Of a stretch of 64,000 bases of DNA, positions 1-12,100 are shown one piece after another; within the stretch, counting starts at the first letter, position 1; every line of letters starts with the position of its first letter. The notes beneath the pieces are model-generated. The model worked only from the letters and a program-made list of their open reading frames with translations. It did not search any database and was not told where the DNA came from. The DNA is taken from contig OU696573.1 of the NCBI GenBank assembly GCA_916048095.2, positions 4,281,535-4,345,534 on the forward strand. Reading direction: 5' to 3'. The DNA is from Sacculina carcini (Eukaryota > Arthropoda > Thecostraca > Sacculinidae). A program made the translations under genes and the position numbers.

Positions 1-1110
1 AATCTCATGTAATCTGTAAATCATGTAATATAATATAAATCATGTAATGTGATAAATCATGTAATCTGTGTATTCGAGAAATTTTCGTGTGCTAATCTTC
101 AATACATTTAAATACATTTGCTTTGCTTTACTTGCTTTTCACAGTAATCCATTAAATTTTTGTTTAAGATTCATCAAATTACAAAAGTGGCATATTTGAC
201 ATATTTAAAAAAACAATGCTTTCTCCGAAATATAGGTCACCCGATTTAAAAACTGGTCTAGGGGGTGTATTGAACTGCGTGCTCTGTCTTAACGATGTTT
301 AAACCCATCATGAAACTTGTTGTACATTAAAGCTTGTATATGTACCTACAATATACATTATGAGAAAAATCGGAGTATAGTATTTTTTCCTGCGATGTCA
401 AAGGTCACATTTAGATGGCCTTTTCTATTTGACCTTGCAGATACAAAATTACTTGAACCGTGTTGTAGAGTTATTCAACAGCTTTAAAATGTTGTTTGAA
501 TGGTGTATCTAGGTGGTCAAACAGCTGAGATATTGACTGCTGACCGACGGCAATTTTTGCTGAAAAGACCTTCGAGGTCAAACTTTACGGCGTCATATCT
601 CGGGAACGGTGCGACCTAGAATACTAAAAGTATATATTTTTACTCAACTCAGTGAGGTATATAAGCCTACCAAAAAAAATCTGAGTCGGGTCCGGAAAAT
701 CGACCGTTTTTTTGGTTGAACTGACGCGGAATGACCCATATGTTAAGAAAGAGTAGGGTTTAGTACAGATGCCTGGTGCTCTCCACATTGTATTGTAGTG
801 TTGGGCGTTCATTATTCAGTTCAACATATTCCTTTCTGTCGGAAACGCAAGTTGATAGCCAGTCAAGTGCATTGCCTCGAATTCCATAACATTAACATTT
901 CCTTTTCTTAATATATTTCATGAATATATGCACTGCTGTCTTTAACAGCTCAACTTTTCTTTATGTAGTTATCTAGAATCCATTGGGTTAGAGAAATGAC
1001 TCCTGATTGGAAAACGATGCGAACACAGATAAAGGTCAATAACCACTGGACTGGTCGACGTGCATTGCATGTTAGTTAGATTCCAGAGTATCGTTGTATT
1101 GTTATTATTA
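1..1110. other. AT-rich sequence, no gene seen
   Basis: No open frame with a recognisable protein and no splice-bounded exon was found. The stretch around 540-720 resembles low-complexity dispersed repeat DNA. Confidence 0.5.
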
Positions 1111-1120
1111 TCAATTACAG

Positions 1121-1267
1121 GCAAATCCAGTGACATGGGGAAGTATAGGCATGTATTACCACCGTGCGGTGGTCCCATGTACCAGTACCCAAAGGATATA
1201 GTGAGTTTGATAAATTTGAGTTTTGTTACGAAAACGAGCGCATGGTGGTAATAGTCACTGGATTTGC
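1121..1267. repeat. small fold-back repeat
   Basis: Thirteen-base perfect inverted arms lie at 1121-1133 (GCAAATCCAGTGA) and 1255-1267. A second inner inverted pair lies near 1156-1168 and 1240-1252 (TTACCACCGTGC against GCATGGTGGTAA, one mismatch). A diverged relative of the left half occurs at 6640-6720, so this is a dispersed family. No coding capacity. Confidence 0.5.
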
Positions 1268-1276
1268 CTCTACAAA

Positions 1277-1335
1277 CACACAAACAAACGTGTATTTAAT
1301 ATAGCGCACAAAATAATTACAAGTGCGCGACAGGC
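1277..1335 (-). repeat. possible LINE 3'-end stub
   Basis: Read on the minus strand, this has a GCGCTATAT motif followed by an A/T-rich, TTTGT-containing tail. The same signature occurs at the 3' end of the LINE near 28,140, at 36,460 and at 31,670. It may be a severely 5'-truncated copy, but it is too short to classify firmly. Confidence 0.35.
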
Positions 1336-1989
1336 AAAATACGACTGGGGCAAGTGGAAAAATTGGGTCGACTGCGGAAATTTGGTAAAATATAAACATG
1401 CAGCGTAGAGCAGAAACATGTAGCAATTATGAGTTCGGAATATGTAACCAATTGTGCGAAAGAGAGATAAATCATTAAATTAAAAAAAGATAAATAAAAT
1501 CATTAATCTATATTGATATGTTAATAATGTTAATTATGAATAGACAGAGCAAAATCTAACGAAAGTACTTTGTGTGTACTCAATCAAACACTAAATGAAA
1601 GTATATATACACATACATGTAACATACGTGTAAAATAATAACTAGTACATATTATAATAATTATTAAAATCATAAAATAAGTAAGTTAATTATTGAAACT
1701 AGGGAAAACCGATCAATATACAGGTATTTATATGTAAAACCCATGTAGTCCGTTTATTATCGAGAATAAAAATAAAATGCAATATCTAAACTATTTGTCT
1801 CATCTAAATACACGTATTCTGCTTTTAACTGTGCATAACAAATGACTGAAAATGGTTCTGCAATACTAAATGAATTCGATTAATAAATAGATAGAGAGAT
1901 ATGCAGATATATAACTATATAGTTAGATATGTAGACATCAAGGACTACTAAATAATAATATTTTGTAGTCCTTATATATATATATACTA

Positions 1990-3725
1990 GCATTAAAACC
2001 CGCCCGTTGTGCGGAGAAAATCATAAAATGGAATTAATATTCATAAAAATTCATATTCATAAAAAATATTCCAAATTATAAAAGAAAATCAAAACTCATA
2101 AGTGTCTTAATCAATAGAAAAATCCAAGTGTGAATATTTTTATTTTGACATAATATTTTCCCTCAACCCGCCTCATATATAAACCCACCCATTGTGCGGA
2201 ATAATTCAGAACACAAACACGTAACAAACAATGAAAATTCTAGCATGTAAACCCGCCCCTCGTGCAAAACAGTTCATACTATTTAATTTGTATTCAATTC
2301 ATAAGAGAAAATGAATATGAATTAAAAAAGAGTGGAGTAAACCCATAAAAAAGTCTAAATTTCTTTATTTTCATATTTATTTTCACAAAAATAGTTTGCC
2401 TAAACCGCCTCATATTTATACATGCCCATCGTGCTGAATAATTCAGAACTCAGATAACTTAACATCACCGCCTAGCATTGAAACCCGCCAGTTGTGCGGA
2501 GCCATTCATAAAATGAAATTCATATTTAATTCATAAACATATTGCAAATTCAAAAAGAAAACAGATATACTCATTAAAATCTTACTCAATTGAAAAGTCT
2601 AAATTTAATTATTTTTATTTTTATTTTGACAACATATTTTTCTTTAATCCGCCTCTTATTGAAACCCGCCCGTCGTGCTCAACAATTCATAAAATAAAAT
2701 GCATATTGAATCCATAGAATATACTGTATAAAAACTAAAAGCAAAAAATTTAACCTGTAAATACGTTCACCAATAAAAACTCTAAATGTGAATATTTTAA
2801 TTATAAATTTGACAAAATATTATCCCTTAATCCACCTCATTTAAACCTACCCGTCGTGCGGAATAATTCAGAACACTAACACGTACAAAACAATGAAAAT
2901 TCTAGCATGTAAACCCGCCCGTCGTGCGAAATAGTTCATACTATTAAATTTGTATTCAATTCATAAGAGAAAATAAATATGAATTAATAAGGAAAAGAGT
3001 AAACCCAAAAAATCCTATTTAAACCTTCCCGTCGTGCTGAATAATTCAGAACTCTGACACAAAACAATGAAAAATGACTAATTTTTTTATCATAATGTTT
3101 TCAAAATATATTTATAACTCAACAACACCATCTAGCATTAAAACCCGCCCTTTGTGCAGAATAATAAATAAAGTAAAATGAATATTGATTTAATAAAAAA
3201 ATGATTAGAAATTAAAAATGAAAAAGTAAGCCCATAAAAAGTCTAAACCAATAGAAAAGTCTAAATGTGAATGTTTTCATTTTAGATGTGGCAAAATATT
3301 TTCCCTCGAACTGCCTCGTATTTAAACCCGCCCGTTGTGCGGAACTATAAATAGAATATAATGAATCAAAAAGCATAAAGCATATCCAATAGAGAAATAT
3401 AAATTTTTAAATTCTTGTTTTAATTATTGACGAAGTTTTTTTCTCAACAGTGCTCAAGTTCACACCCATCCTTCGTGTGTAGTAATTCAGAAGTGTAACA
3501 CTATCAAAACAATGAAACCTTCTGTCATCTCTATAATTCCAGATTTATGCGTCCGCTAAAACAGCATATTCATATAGTTGGCATTGCATGATATTACAAC
3601 CCATATCCTTATGCAACTTAAGCTTATGCAACTTGAAATTAAACCAATTAAATTATACAGTAAAATTCAGTAGTTAACTTTGTTCCCAGTAGTATTTTAC
3701 CCGCCCGTCGGGCGGAACAATTCAT
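1990..3725. repeat. degenerate array of GC-rich hairpin motifs in AT-rich DNA
   Basis: About thirteen copies of a motif like ACCCGCCCGTCGTGCGG recur in otherwise very AT-rich sequence (near 1996, 2184, 2250, 2420, 2480, 2664, 2845, 2911, 3022, 3140, 3326, 3465 and 3698). Each is followed by AATTCA-like sequence. The core CCGC...GCGG can pair as a short hairpin. Segments 2207-2340 and 2868-3000 are close duplicates including flanks, which implies a higher-order unit of about 660 bp. No open reading frame. Confidence 0.7.
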
Positions 3726-3864
3726 GTGTAAATATTGAGGACAATAAAGCCTTTCTATTCAGTATAGTGTAGCATTAATTAAACTGTACCCAATAAAACC
3801 AGACAATCCAGGCATGGAGCTAATATGATGCATTCTGAATTGTGATTGGGCTTCAGTGAAACTT

Positions 3865-5240
3865 AATCGGTGTATATTCCTGTGTAATCGCAAGTGCGCA
3901 TAATAGCTGTCAAATTGGTAATATGTGCTTTTGACTTTACACCGCCGTAACTTCCTTCAGATACACTTTGGAAAATTACAAATTATACCGTATTGTAGAA
4001 AACAAAATTTCTAGCACGATGGTATAATTTATGTTAATGTGTTACAAATCGTTCCTGAAAAATAGGCAGAAAAATGAATACATTTTAGTCACCCGGTGTT
4101 CAAGTGTAATTTGGGATTTATTTGAGAATTTTGCCAATTTTACACGTTTTTTGTATCACTTGTGGGTATAAATTACAACTTTTATTGTAGAACACAAAAT
4201 TATCTACACAGTAGTATATTCCTGTGTAATAGCAAGTGCGTAAATTGTGATTGGACTTCGGTGAAATTAATTCAGTGTATATTCATGTGTAATCGCAAGT
4301 GCGTATAATAGCTGTCAAATTGGCAACATGACATTTCGACTTTACACCGCCGTAACTTCCTTCAGATACACTTTGGAAAATTAAAAATTATACCGTATTG
4401 TAGAAAACAAAATTTCTAGCACGATGGTATCATTTATTGTAATGTGTGACAAATATTTCTTGAAAAATACGTAGAATAATGAATTATTTTAATCACCCGG
4501 TGTTCAAGTGTAATTTTGGATGTATTTGAGAATTTTGCCAATTTTACACGTTTTTTGTATCATTTGTGGGTACAAATTATAAATGTTCTTATAGAACACA
4601 AAATTATCTACATAATAGTATGATTTTTATAGCTGTACCGTTGCTGGTTTATGAGAAATAGATAGCGAAATATTGACAAAAATATTCACGTATTTTTGCT
4701 AATTTTGCCTTTTTGCCTTTTTGTCATTTACACTTCACACCGCCGCAACTTTTTTTTAATACACTTTGGAAAATTAAAAATTATACCGTGTTGTAGAAAA
4801 CAAAATTCCCAGCATGATGGTATTATTTATTTAGATGTGTGATAATTATTTTTTGAGAAATAGAGAAAAAAGTATAGAAAATTGGACGCGTGAAGTTTAA
4901 ATAAAATTTTGAATGTATTTTGATTTTTTTTTCATTTTACATGTTTTATATTCAATTTTTGGGTATGAATTATAATTTGTTGAGTAGAACAGAAAATTTT
5001 CTACACATTGGTATAATTTGTATAGTTGTACCATTGCTGGTTTAGGAGGAGTAGTCTACAGAAAATTGACCAAAATTTTCGCATTTTTCAGGGTTCATTT
5101 TGTCTTTTCACCGCTATAACTTTTTTTCTCTTCAATTTTTAAAATTTAAAACTTAGCATATCGTGTAAACAAGAACATTTCCAACATGATGGTATAATTT
5201 TTTAGCGTGTACGCCAAGTGATGGCTAAGTAGCAGCTCAT
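3865..5240. repeat. tandem repeat, unit about 370-410 bp, four degenerate copies
   Basis: A landmark reading CACCGCCGTAACTT, followed by ACACTTTGGAAAATTA and a TATACCGT-TTGTAGAAAACA block, recurs near 3940, 4347, 4738 and 5108. The first two copies are the most alike and the fourth is the most decayed. The array ends at a CA/TA microsatellite. Nothing coding is seen. Confidence 0.75.
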
Positions 5241-5253
5241 AGAAAATGGACCA

Positions 5254-5420
<167 letters not shown>

Positions 5421-5429
5421 ATGTGGATG

Positions 5430-6165
5430 GATAGATATATCAGTGTATGCAGTACTCGAGTGCGCTTGATTTCGTGTATGAATATGGTACGACTATATAC
5501 CCACACTATTGAGTGTTTGCTCATTAGTGCGTGTACACGTGTCTTAGTGGCAAGCAAGCTGGGACATTAGTGTCGGTGGTTGTGTATTTGAGCGTGTGTG
5601 CTTGCGTGTTTGCGTGTAAGACAGAATGGTGCACTTCTGTTTGACTCCTGGCAATTTGGTGATGACTTCTGGTCGAATCGCTTTCGCAGCGGTCTCAAGG
5701 CTATGGCTTATGGTTGAACCTGTGTAACTCGGCGCTGTGGCACTAGTTCCACAGTGGCATGGTGATTTAGATCTTCATCCCTTGAGCCAAACGTTTGCGG
5801 TTCAACTCAAACCTATCTTGGTTTCGTCGACAGCTCGCTCCTCTTCAACAGTCGTTGGTGGCTGCGCAGGGGGATGTGCAGAATTGGTCTGGATGGCTGT
5901 TGCACGCCCAATTATCACAAATGACAGTCTATTGTTTTGAAGCGTTGTATTGGTCGGCTTATGCGTGGATGTCCCTGAAGTTTAGGTTGGGCGAACCAAC
6001 ATTTTGTATATAGTTTACGAGTACTCGTATATACACTCACATCGTATCACCTAATCCTATGGCTTTAATTAGTAAGTTGTATACTGCTGATATTGTTTTC
6101 TGGTACTGATCAGTTGTGGACCCATAATCAGACAGTAACTGTTCAATTAATTCACTAACTCATTA
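5430..6165. other. no gene seen
   Basis: Mixed-composition sequence. Short overlapping open frames at 5737-6013 have no recognisable domain or splice context. Confidence 0.4.
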
Positions 6166-6169
6166 ACTG

Positions 6170-6355
6170 CCTCAATCACTGTCTCACTGACTCATTCACT
6201 GCCTCAATCACTGTCTCACTTACTCATTCACTGCATCAATCACTGTCTCACTGACTCAATCACTGTCTCACTGACTCATTCACTGCCTCAATCATTGTCT
6301 CACTGACTCAATCACTGTCTCACTGACTCAATCACTGCCTCAATCATTTTCTAAC
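6170..6355. repeat. minisatellite (32-bp and 20-bp units)
   Basis: Units of the type CTCACTGACTCATTCACTG repeat six or more times. A 32-bp form and a 20-bp form lacking 12 bases alternate, a pattern of slippage or unequal exchange. Confidence 0.85.
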
Positions 6356-6639
6356 TATCGTTTAATTTATAAATCATTTCTAACTCATTTACTTACACAC
6401 TCACTGTTCACCGATTGTTGAAAACTAGCCAGAATGGAAACTGTGTGTGCGATTAATTGAAACTGGATATGAGAAGGGCTCAGAACAGGAAGTTACTTGA
6501 AGTAAACCTTAAGTACGATTTCAAATTAATAATGATTAGCCGATGAACTATTCCAATGTGGCGCGAAATGATCAATGTACGTGTTAAAGAACAAATCATT
6601 TTTGTTATATACATGCACGATTTGTATGATTAATTAGAA

Positions 6640-6720
6640 GGAAGTCCAGTGACATGGGAAGAGTGCAGGCACTATTACCACCATGCAGTCGTCCATATAC
6701 CAGACGCCCTAAAAATGTAG
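6640..6720 (+). repeat. relative of the 1121-1200 repeat
   Basis: Sequence GTCCAGTGACATGG...ATTACCACCATGCAG aligns with 1126-1190 in the same orientation, with scattered changes. Confidence 0.5.
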
Positions 6721-6819
6721 TTTGATAGTTAAATACGTGTTTAGTAAGTTAAACTCATGTGAGCGTTTTCACAACTCAGGTGAAACCTAAGAACCCTAAG
6801 AAGAACAAAAACATTATTG

Positions 6820-7385
6820 TGTTACTTGCTATCTCGCAAAAAGCAACAAATATGCTGTAGTTTCAGTTATATATTACTACACAAATATTAGTACCTAACA
6901 ACACATAACAATACCTCATACAAGCATGTACAATACAGAACAAGTGCAATATACAGGTAATGCAATCAATCAATACGCGCAGCTATACACACAAGTAAAA
7001 ATAGGCGCAGCGGGCCACATTGTACATACGCGCAGCGAGCAACAATGTTGCGTAAGCACAGTGCACACAGTGACAATAACGTTCGCGTCGCAAACGTACA
7101 ATATTAATATAAACTACAAAAAAGCAGAAATGGGCGACACTCCCAGACAGAGATGTAGTTCACTCTCTGAAAAGGGCCACCAGCTAATACCTAAAGCTCT
7201 TCTAGTGATTTTTACCTTAGCGGACGAACATCGAACGAGTGAGCAGAAGGAATACCCACTTCACTCTAATGTTATGCAAGACCCGAGTGACAGAATACAC
7301 CAAACTACCGAGACACAGAGAGTAGCTCTGCCAGACTCCATGTTCAGTTCACTCTGCCATTTTCAGCGTATCTGCCACTGATGCT
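6820..7385 (+). repeat. dispersed repeat, copy 1 (copy 2 at 60,272-60,759)
   Basis: This ~0.55-kb stretch aligns along its length with 60,272-60,759 in the same orientation, with point differences. The shared landmarks are AATACGCGCAGCTATACAC, GGCGCAGCGGGCCACA and ACTCCCAGACAGAG. An open frame across 6926-7381 is not preserved in copy 2, so I do not call a protein. Read in reverse it could be an LTR related to the retroelement after 61 kb, because its right-hand part matches, inverted, the DNA just upstream of that element's gag. Confidence 0.7.
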
Positions 7386-9087
7386 AACGGGCGCCTTTTT
7401 ATACGTCCAAACATGACGTATAATTGCGTGATTCTAACTTGAATTCTCAAACTGGGAATTCCCAGCGCGCGATGACGTGATTGCAAACGCTGTTGCTAAC
7501 TGCGTGCACAAACAGCTTCATTCTCAAATGCCCTAAATTCAGCAACTCATTTGAGCGGACACCCGCTAGTCACTAGGCACACAACAAGCATATATACTTA
7601 GCATGGCTAAATACAGTACATCGAAACATGCATGACGCAACATCACATCAGCGATCACACAAATAAGGTAGTAACACAGTTATTACAAATAACACAGTTA
7701 TTACAAAAAATTACACGTTACATCGAATAAAAAACGAATTCAATTACAAGAAAACATAAAATTATAAAGATGTGTACGCCACAACATACACGGACAACCA
7801 CACAATCACAAACGTCAAATCATTCATAGATTTATTCATAGACACTACAAACACCTACACCCATATCCACACATACAGACACCAACGCTATATATTCAAT
7901 ACATCGACTCGTACACAACGCGCTACAAAATTCGCATACATGAAATACATAAAACATGCATATGTGCGTGCACATATACACACAGGCAGTGGGGTAACAT
8001 ATTATTGTAACAACACACACACACACGTTTCAATTTACTTTTTATTCCATGATAAATAGAATTTAATACAAATTCATTGTGTAACTAACAATAAGTATTA
8101 ATGAAAAAATTAATAATAGTTAATTCCGCCTTTTCAACAGCATTTTATTAATTTTAGGTTTGAAACTGCTCTCATTGTTCTGAGGAAACCATTATCAGTG
8201 AACGCATTACATGCTCTCATGTAGATACAAACAATATTATACATCGAAAAGTATGAATGACATCTACATATCAGATGGCATATACACGACACAGTGAATG
8301 TGAATGAGTCAGTTAGATATGCGTCACAAAAATACTAATGCTATTTTTAAAGACATGTTGTGCATTACTTGAAGTATCGTGTCTTCACTGTAGGGCTCAT
8401 TACACTTGACGGAAATATGAGAATGTGATTTTAGCATAGCCGGTTATTGATAGTATGTGCCCTCTTTTGTCAGATATATTTGTAGCGTTTTCACCAGCAA
8501 CTATTTTATGTATTTTACGAGCATTTCGTTGGTGGCCACGTTTTTGTGTCAACGCCCTCTGAATCTATATCTTTTGCGCGCAGGCTCTATCGAACACACT
8601 GTCTTGACCCATTACAATCTGAATACTCATGTATATAGACATGCATTTTTAATGACTTCAGTGAAAATGACAATGACAACAGTGTCGAAATTGAGTGAGT
8701 GTCAACCTGTCACCTGTGTCAACCTCTCGTACGTTCGCCTTATCGACGACGCATTCAAGTCCTATTGTCGATCGACGGTAGTTCTTCTTGATTTGTTTGT
8801 CGTTGTAATACAATAACCGAGCGACATGCTTATATTGTCGTCTCCGTTCCCAGTGTCGTGTTAACGTTGCTATATATATCGTGTACACTGCGTGTGGCTG
8901 TCTGTGTCGGTGTGCTGAGACACGCGTAAATCAACAGGTGTACCAATGCACGGTTAATTGTTGTAATTCGATGCGCTTTGTGTGTTTGTGCTTGCCTGGC
9001 TTGTCATGGTTTGCAAAATTGCTCTGCGCTGATGCTGATTGTTGTAATCCACTGTTTCACTATATTTTGTCATTTTGTCTGTTTCAG
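7386..9087. other. no gene seen; probable intron or upstream DNA of the SH3 gene
   Basis: Low-complexity AT-rich and CA-rich sequence with no convincing exon. More 5' exons of the SH3 gene must lie somewhere upstream of 9088, but none could be recognised here. Confidence 0.4.
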
Positions 9088-9151
9088 CCGGATACTGCCA
9101 CTGTTGACAGCTCAGGCCACACGGCCCGTGCTCTTTTCGACTATCAAGCAG
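9088..9151 (+). CDS. SH3 gene exon (start of SH3 domain)
   Basis: The acceptor is a pyrimidine-rich tract ending TTTCAG at 9087, and the donor G|GTGTGT follows 9151. It encodes a short linker, then [12 protein letters not shown], and ends one base into an Ala codon. That codon is completed exactly by the next exon. Confidence 0.85.
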
Positions 9152-12100
9152 GTGTGTGCCAGTGTGTTTGTGTCTTCATCACATCTTCTCGTAGTTGTCA
9201 GCAGGCTAATGCGGTCATATAATTAACTACAAGTTCATTTATATGCGAGAATAGTGCTCGCAAATAGCGAATGTATAGAGTGACACAGAAAGACTATATA
9301 TATATATATATTTAGATTAATTATTTCTTTTCTTATATCCTACCATCTTATCAAGTTTTTATCACGGTCATATAATGCTATATTAATAAGCACGACAGAA
9401 ATATACGGTTGAAAAATAGCGCACAATTAGACAAACTTGCATACATTAAAAAAATCACGAACTTATCTCATAGATTGATGGCGATCTCGTTAACGCGCGC
9501 AACTGTACACACACACACACGCATACATACACACACATACACACACACTCGTACACTTTGGATTTGTTTTATAAACGTGTATCACTGAGGTGGTTATGGA
9601 CGCTGATATGGCGAGAATGTCGATATGGACGCGGATATGGTTCCTGCAAACACAGGGGCAAGCATTTCACGCTGCGATTGAAGCTTGCGTACATACCATG
9701 GATTGGAGAATGGAGAAATGATCAGACACTGCCAGAGCTTAGGAGTGTGCAATATACGCAAGATAAGGTTGACAATTTCAAGCGCAAGTTGCAACCCTGC
9801 TAGGTCGAGAAAAAGAGGGACGAAGAGAAAATTAGTCACCTCACCCAAAAACTGACAAATAACAAGACAACAATATGTGGGACATATCGCTCATATAGAA
9901 GACAAAATATTTATGAACACCGCAAAAATTATTGGAATGGAAGAACCAAAAGGGGAAACCATAGAACAAACCACTGTGCTGGAGGCGAAGATGATCGAGG
10001 AAAGACTGCAACTGCCGAATGTTGAAATTGAAGCTGAAAGAGTATGTAGAAGAAAATGTAGCTGAAAGAGTTGAACCACACCGAAACAACGATAACAGGC
10101 CCAACGGTTCTGTTAAAAAACATCTGTTTTCGATATTTATATCCTCCGGCACTGTTTCCCATGCTTTTCAGTCTGAAGAAGCCGAAAATCTCAACGATTT
10201 TTGTCTTACATTTATCCATACCCTGCCGCATTGGACATGAATTTCTCCCGCCCGATACAGTAGGAAGTACGCAATTTTGCCTTGTACCACTCAGTTGTTT
10301 CACTCTGTGCCGGATTTAGGCATGTGGAGGCCCCTGTGCAATCTATGTGTGGAGGCCTACCCTGCTTGAGGTGGGTGGCGAGAGAAGCCAGCCTTACCGG
10401 TGTGAGCTGTAAGCTCCACCGGAAATCATCATTGCCGGTCCTGCCAGTAACGAATTTTGGTCATCTTAATCAAGTTTGCAAAATAACCTCTCCTGACTAT
10501 GTAAACTAAGTAGGAATAGACCACCTGTAACATATAAATTTGGAGAGCATATATTGAAAAAGGCTAATGAGGAAAATGATTTAGGAGTCACGGTGAGTGA
10601 AGACCCATCGCCGGATAAACATATAGGAAAATATTCAAGGCAATTATGACGACAGTAAAATAAATTAGGATCTCATTTAACTACTTAGACCTGGAGATGC
10701 TCTTCTAACTATATTTAACCAGTTGAGCACAAGATACGCATGCAAACAGCTTGTGTACACATGCAAACAACATTGACAAACTTTAAAATACAAACAGACA
10801 GATTATGTCACAATTTACATACTCGGGTACATATATCAATCTTCATTTTCCACATTAGCCAGATCAGTCCGCAATAGTGCTTGTTTGCGCTACTTTGCAG
10901 AATTGTTTGAACCCTTAAACAAATTCACAAGCACCTCAAAAGATAATTATAATAGCGCTATACATGGAGCTGCGAGGATGACAGGTATATACATCAGAAG
11001 CCCCACCTGCAGTCCAGGCACGAGCATCACGCCAGTTTACAACGAGATATTCTACAGAAACGTTCCTGGTTGGCCCCTTCATCTATAATAATAAAGCTCA
11101 ACGTACGTGTGTGAGTGTGTGTGCAGAACGGCACATTGGTGTATATATATTGGTGTGTGTGTCTGTGTGTCGATATGCCATGACTCACGTGCATTGCAGC
11201 GAGCGTTTGCAGCGAGCGTTTGCAAATGCCCAGTGGCGTGCAGAGTGCGTAGTAAAACAGAGTGTTTAAATAAGTACATTGTCGTGCATGTGCGTGTTCC
11301 ACAGGCGTTTTTCGAGTGGATATGTGTAGCTTACCAATATTGTAATTGTAATCAACATTTATTTTTCTACTGGTGTTTGTTTTTCACCATTATTCTACAC
11401 ACTGCGCCATTCAGTTGAGCGATTGCTAGAAACGCCCATGCGGGATTGCCACCTCAGGCACACACACACTCACATACACACTGACATACATGCACACACA
11501 CACACACATACGCACTGACATAGATGCACACACACACACATACACATACAGATACACGTACACACACACACATACATACACAGTGTACAGAACGGCACAC
11601 CGATGTATATATTGGTGTGTGTGTCTGTGTGTCGATATACCATGACTCACGTGCATTGCAGCGAGCGTTTGCAAATGCACAGTGGCGTGCAGAGTGCGTA
11701 GTAAAACGGAGTGTTTAATTAAGTACATCGTCGTGCATGTGCGTGTTCCAGAAGCGTTTTTCAAGTGTATATGTGTAGCTTACCAATATTGTAATTGTAA
11801 TTATCATATATTTTTCTATTGGCGTTTGTTTTTTACCTTTATTCTACACACTTTTGTCATTCAGTTGAGCGATTGCTAGAAACTTCCCTGCCAGATTGCC
11901 ACCACATCTTTTCTGCGAACTGTTCTTGCATAATTTTGCAATTCTTCCCAGGAATTGCACACACGATACCGTTTTGCATTTTGTATTGGTATGTGTGTCC
12001 GTGTGCCGAAATTCTATGAACGAACACGTGTGCAGCCAGTGTTTGTATGCGTGTGCGTCTGTATGTGCGATGCGAACTTATATAATGTCGTGCACACGGA

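Noticed and set aside
6926-7381. A 151-codon open frame as a small gene
   Set aside because: The homologous repeat at 60.4-60.8 kb does not keep the frame, so it is open by chance.
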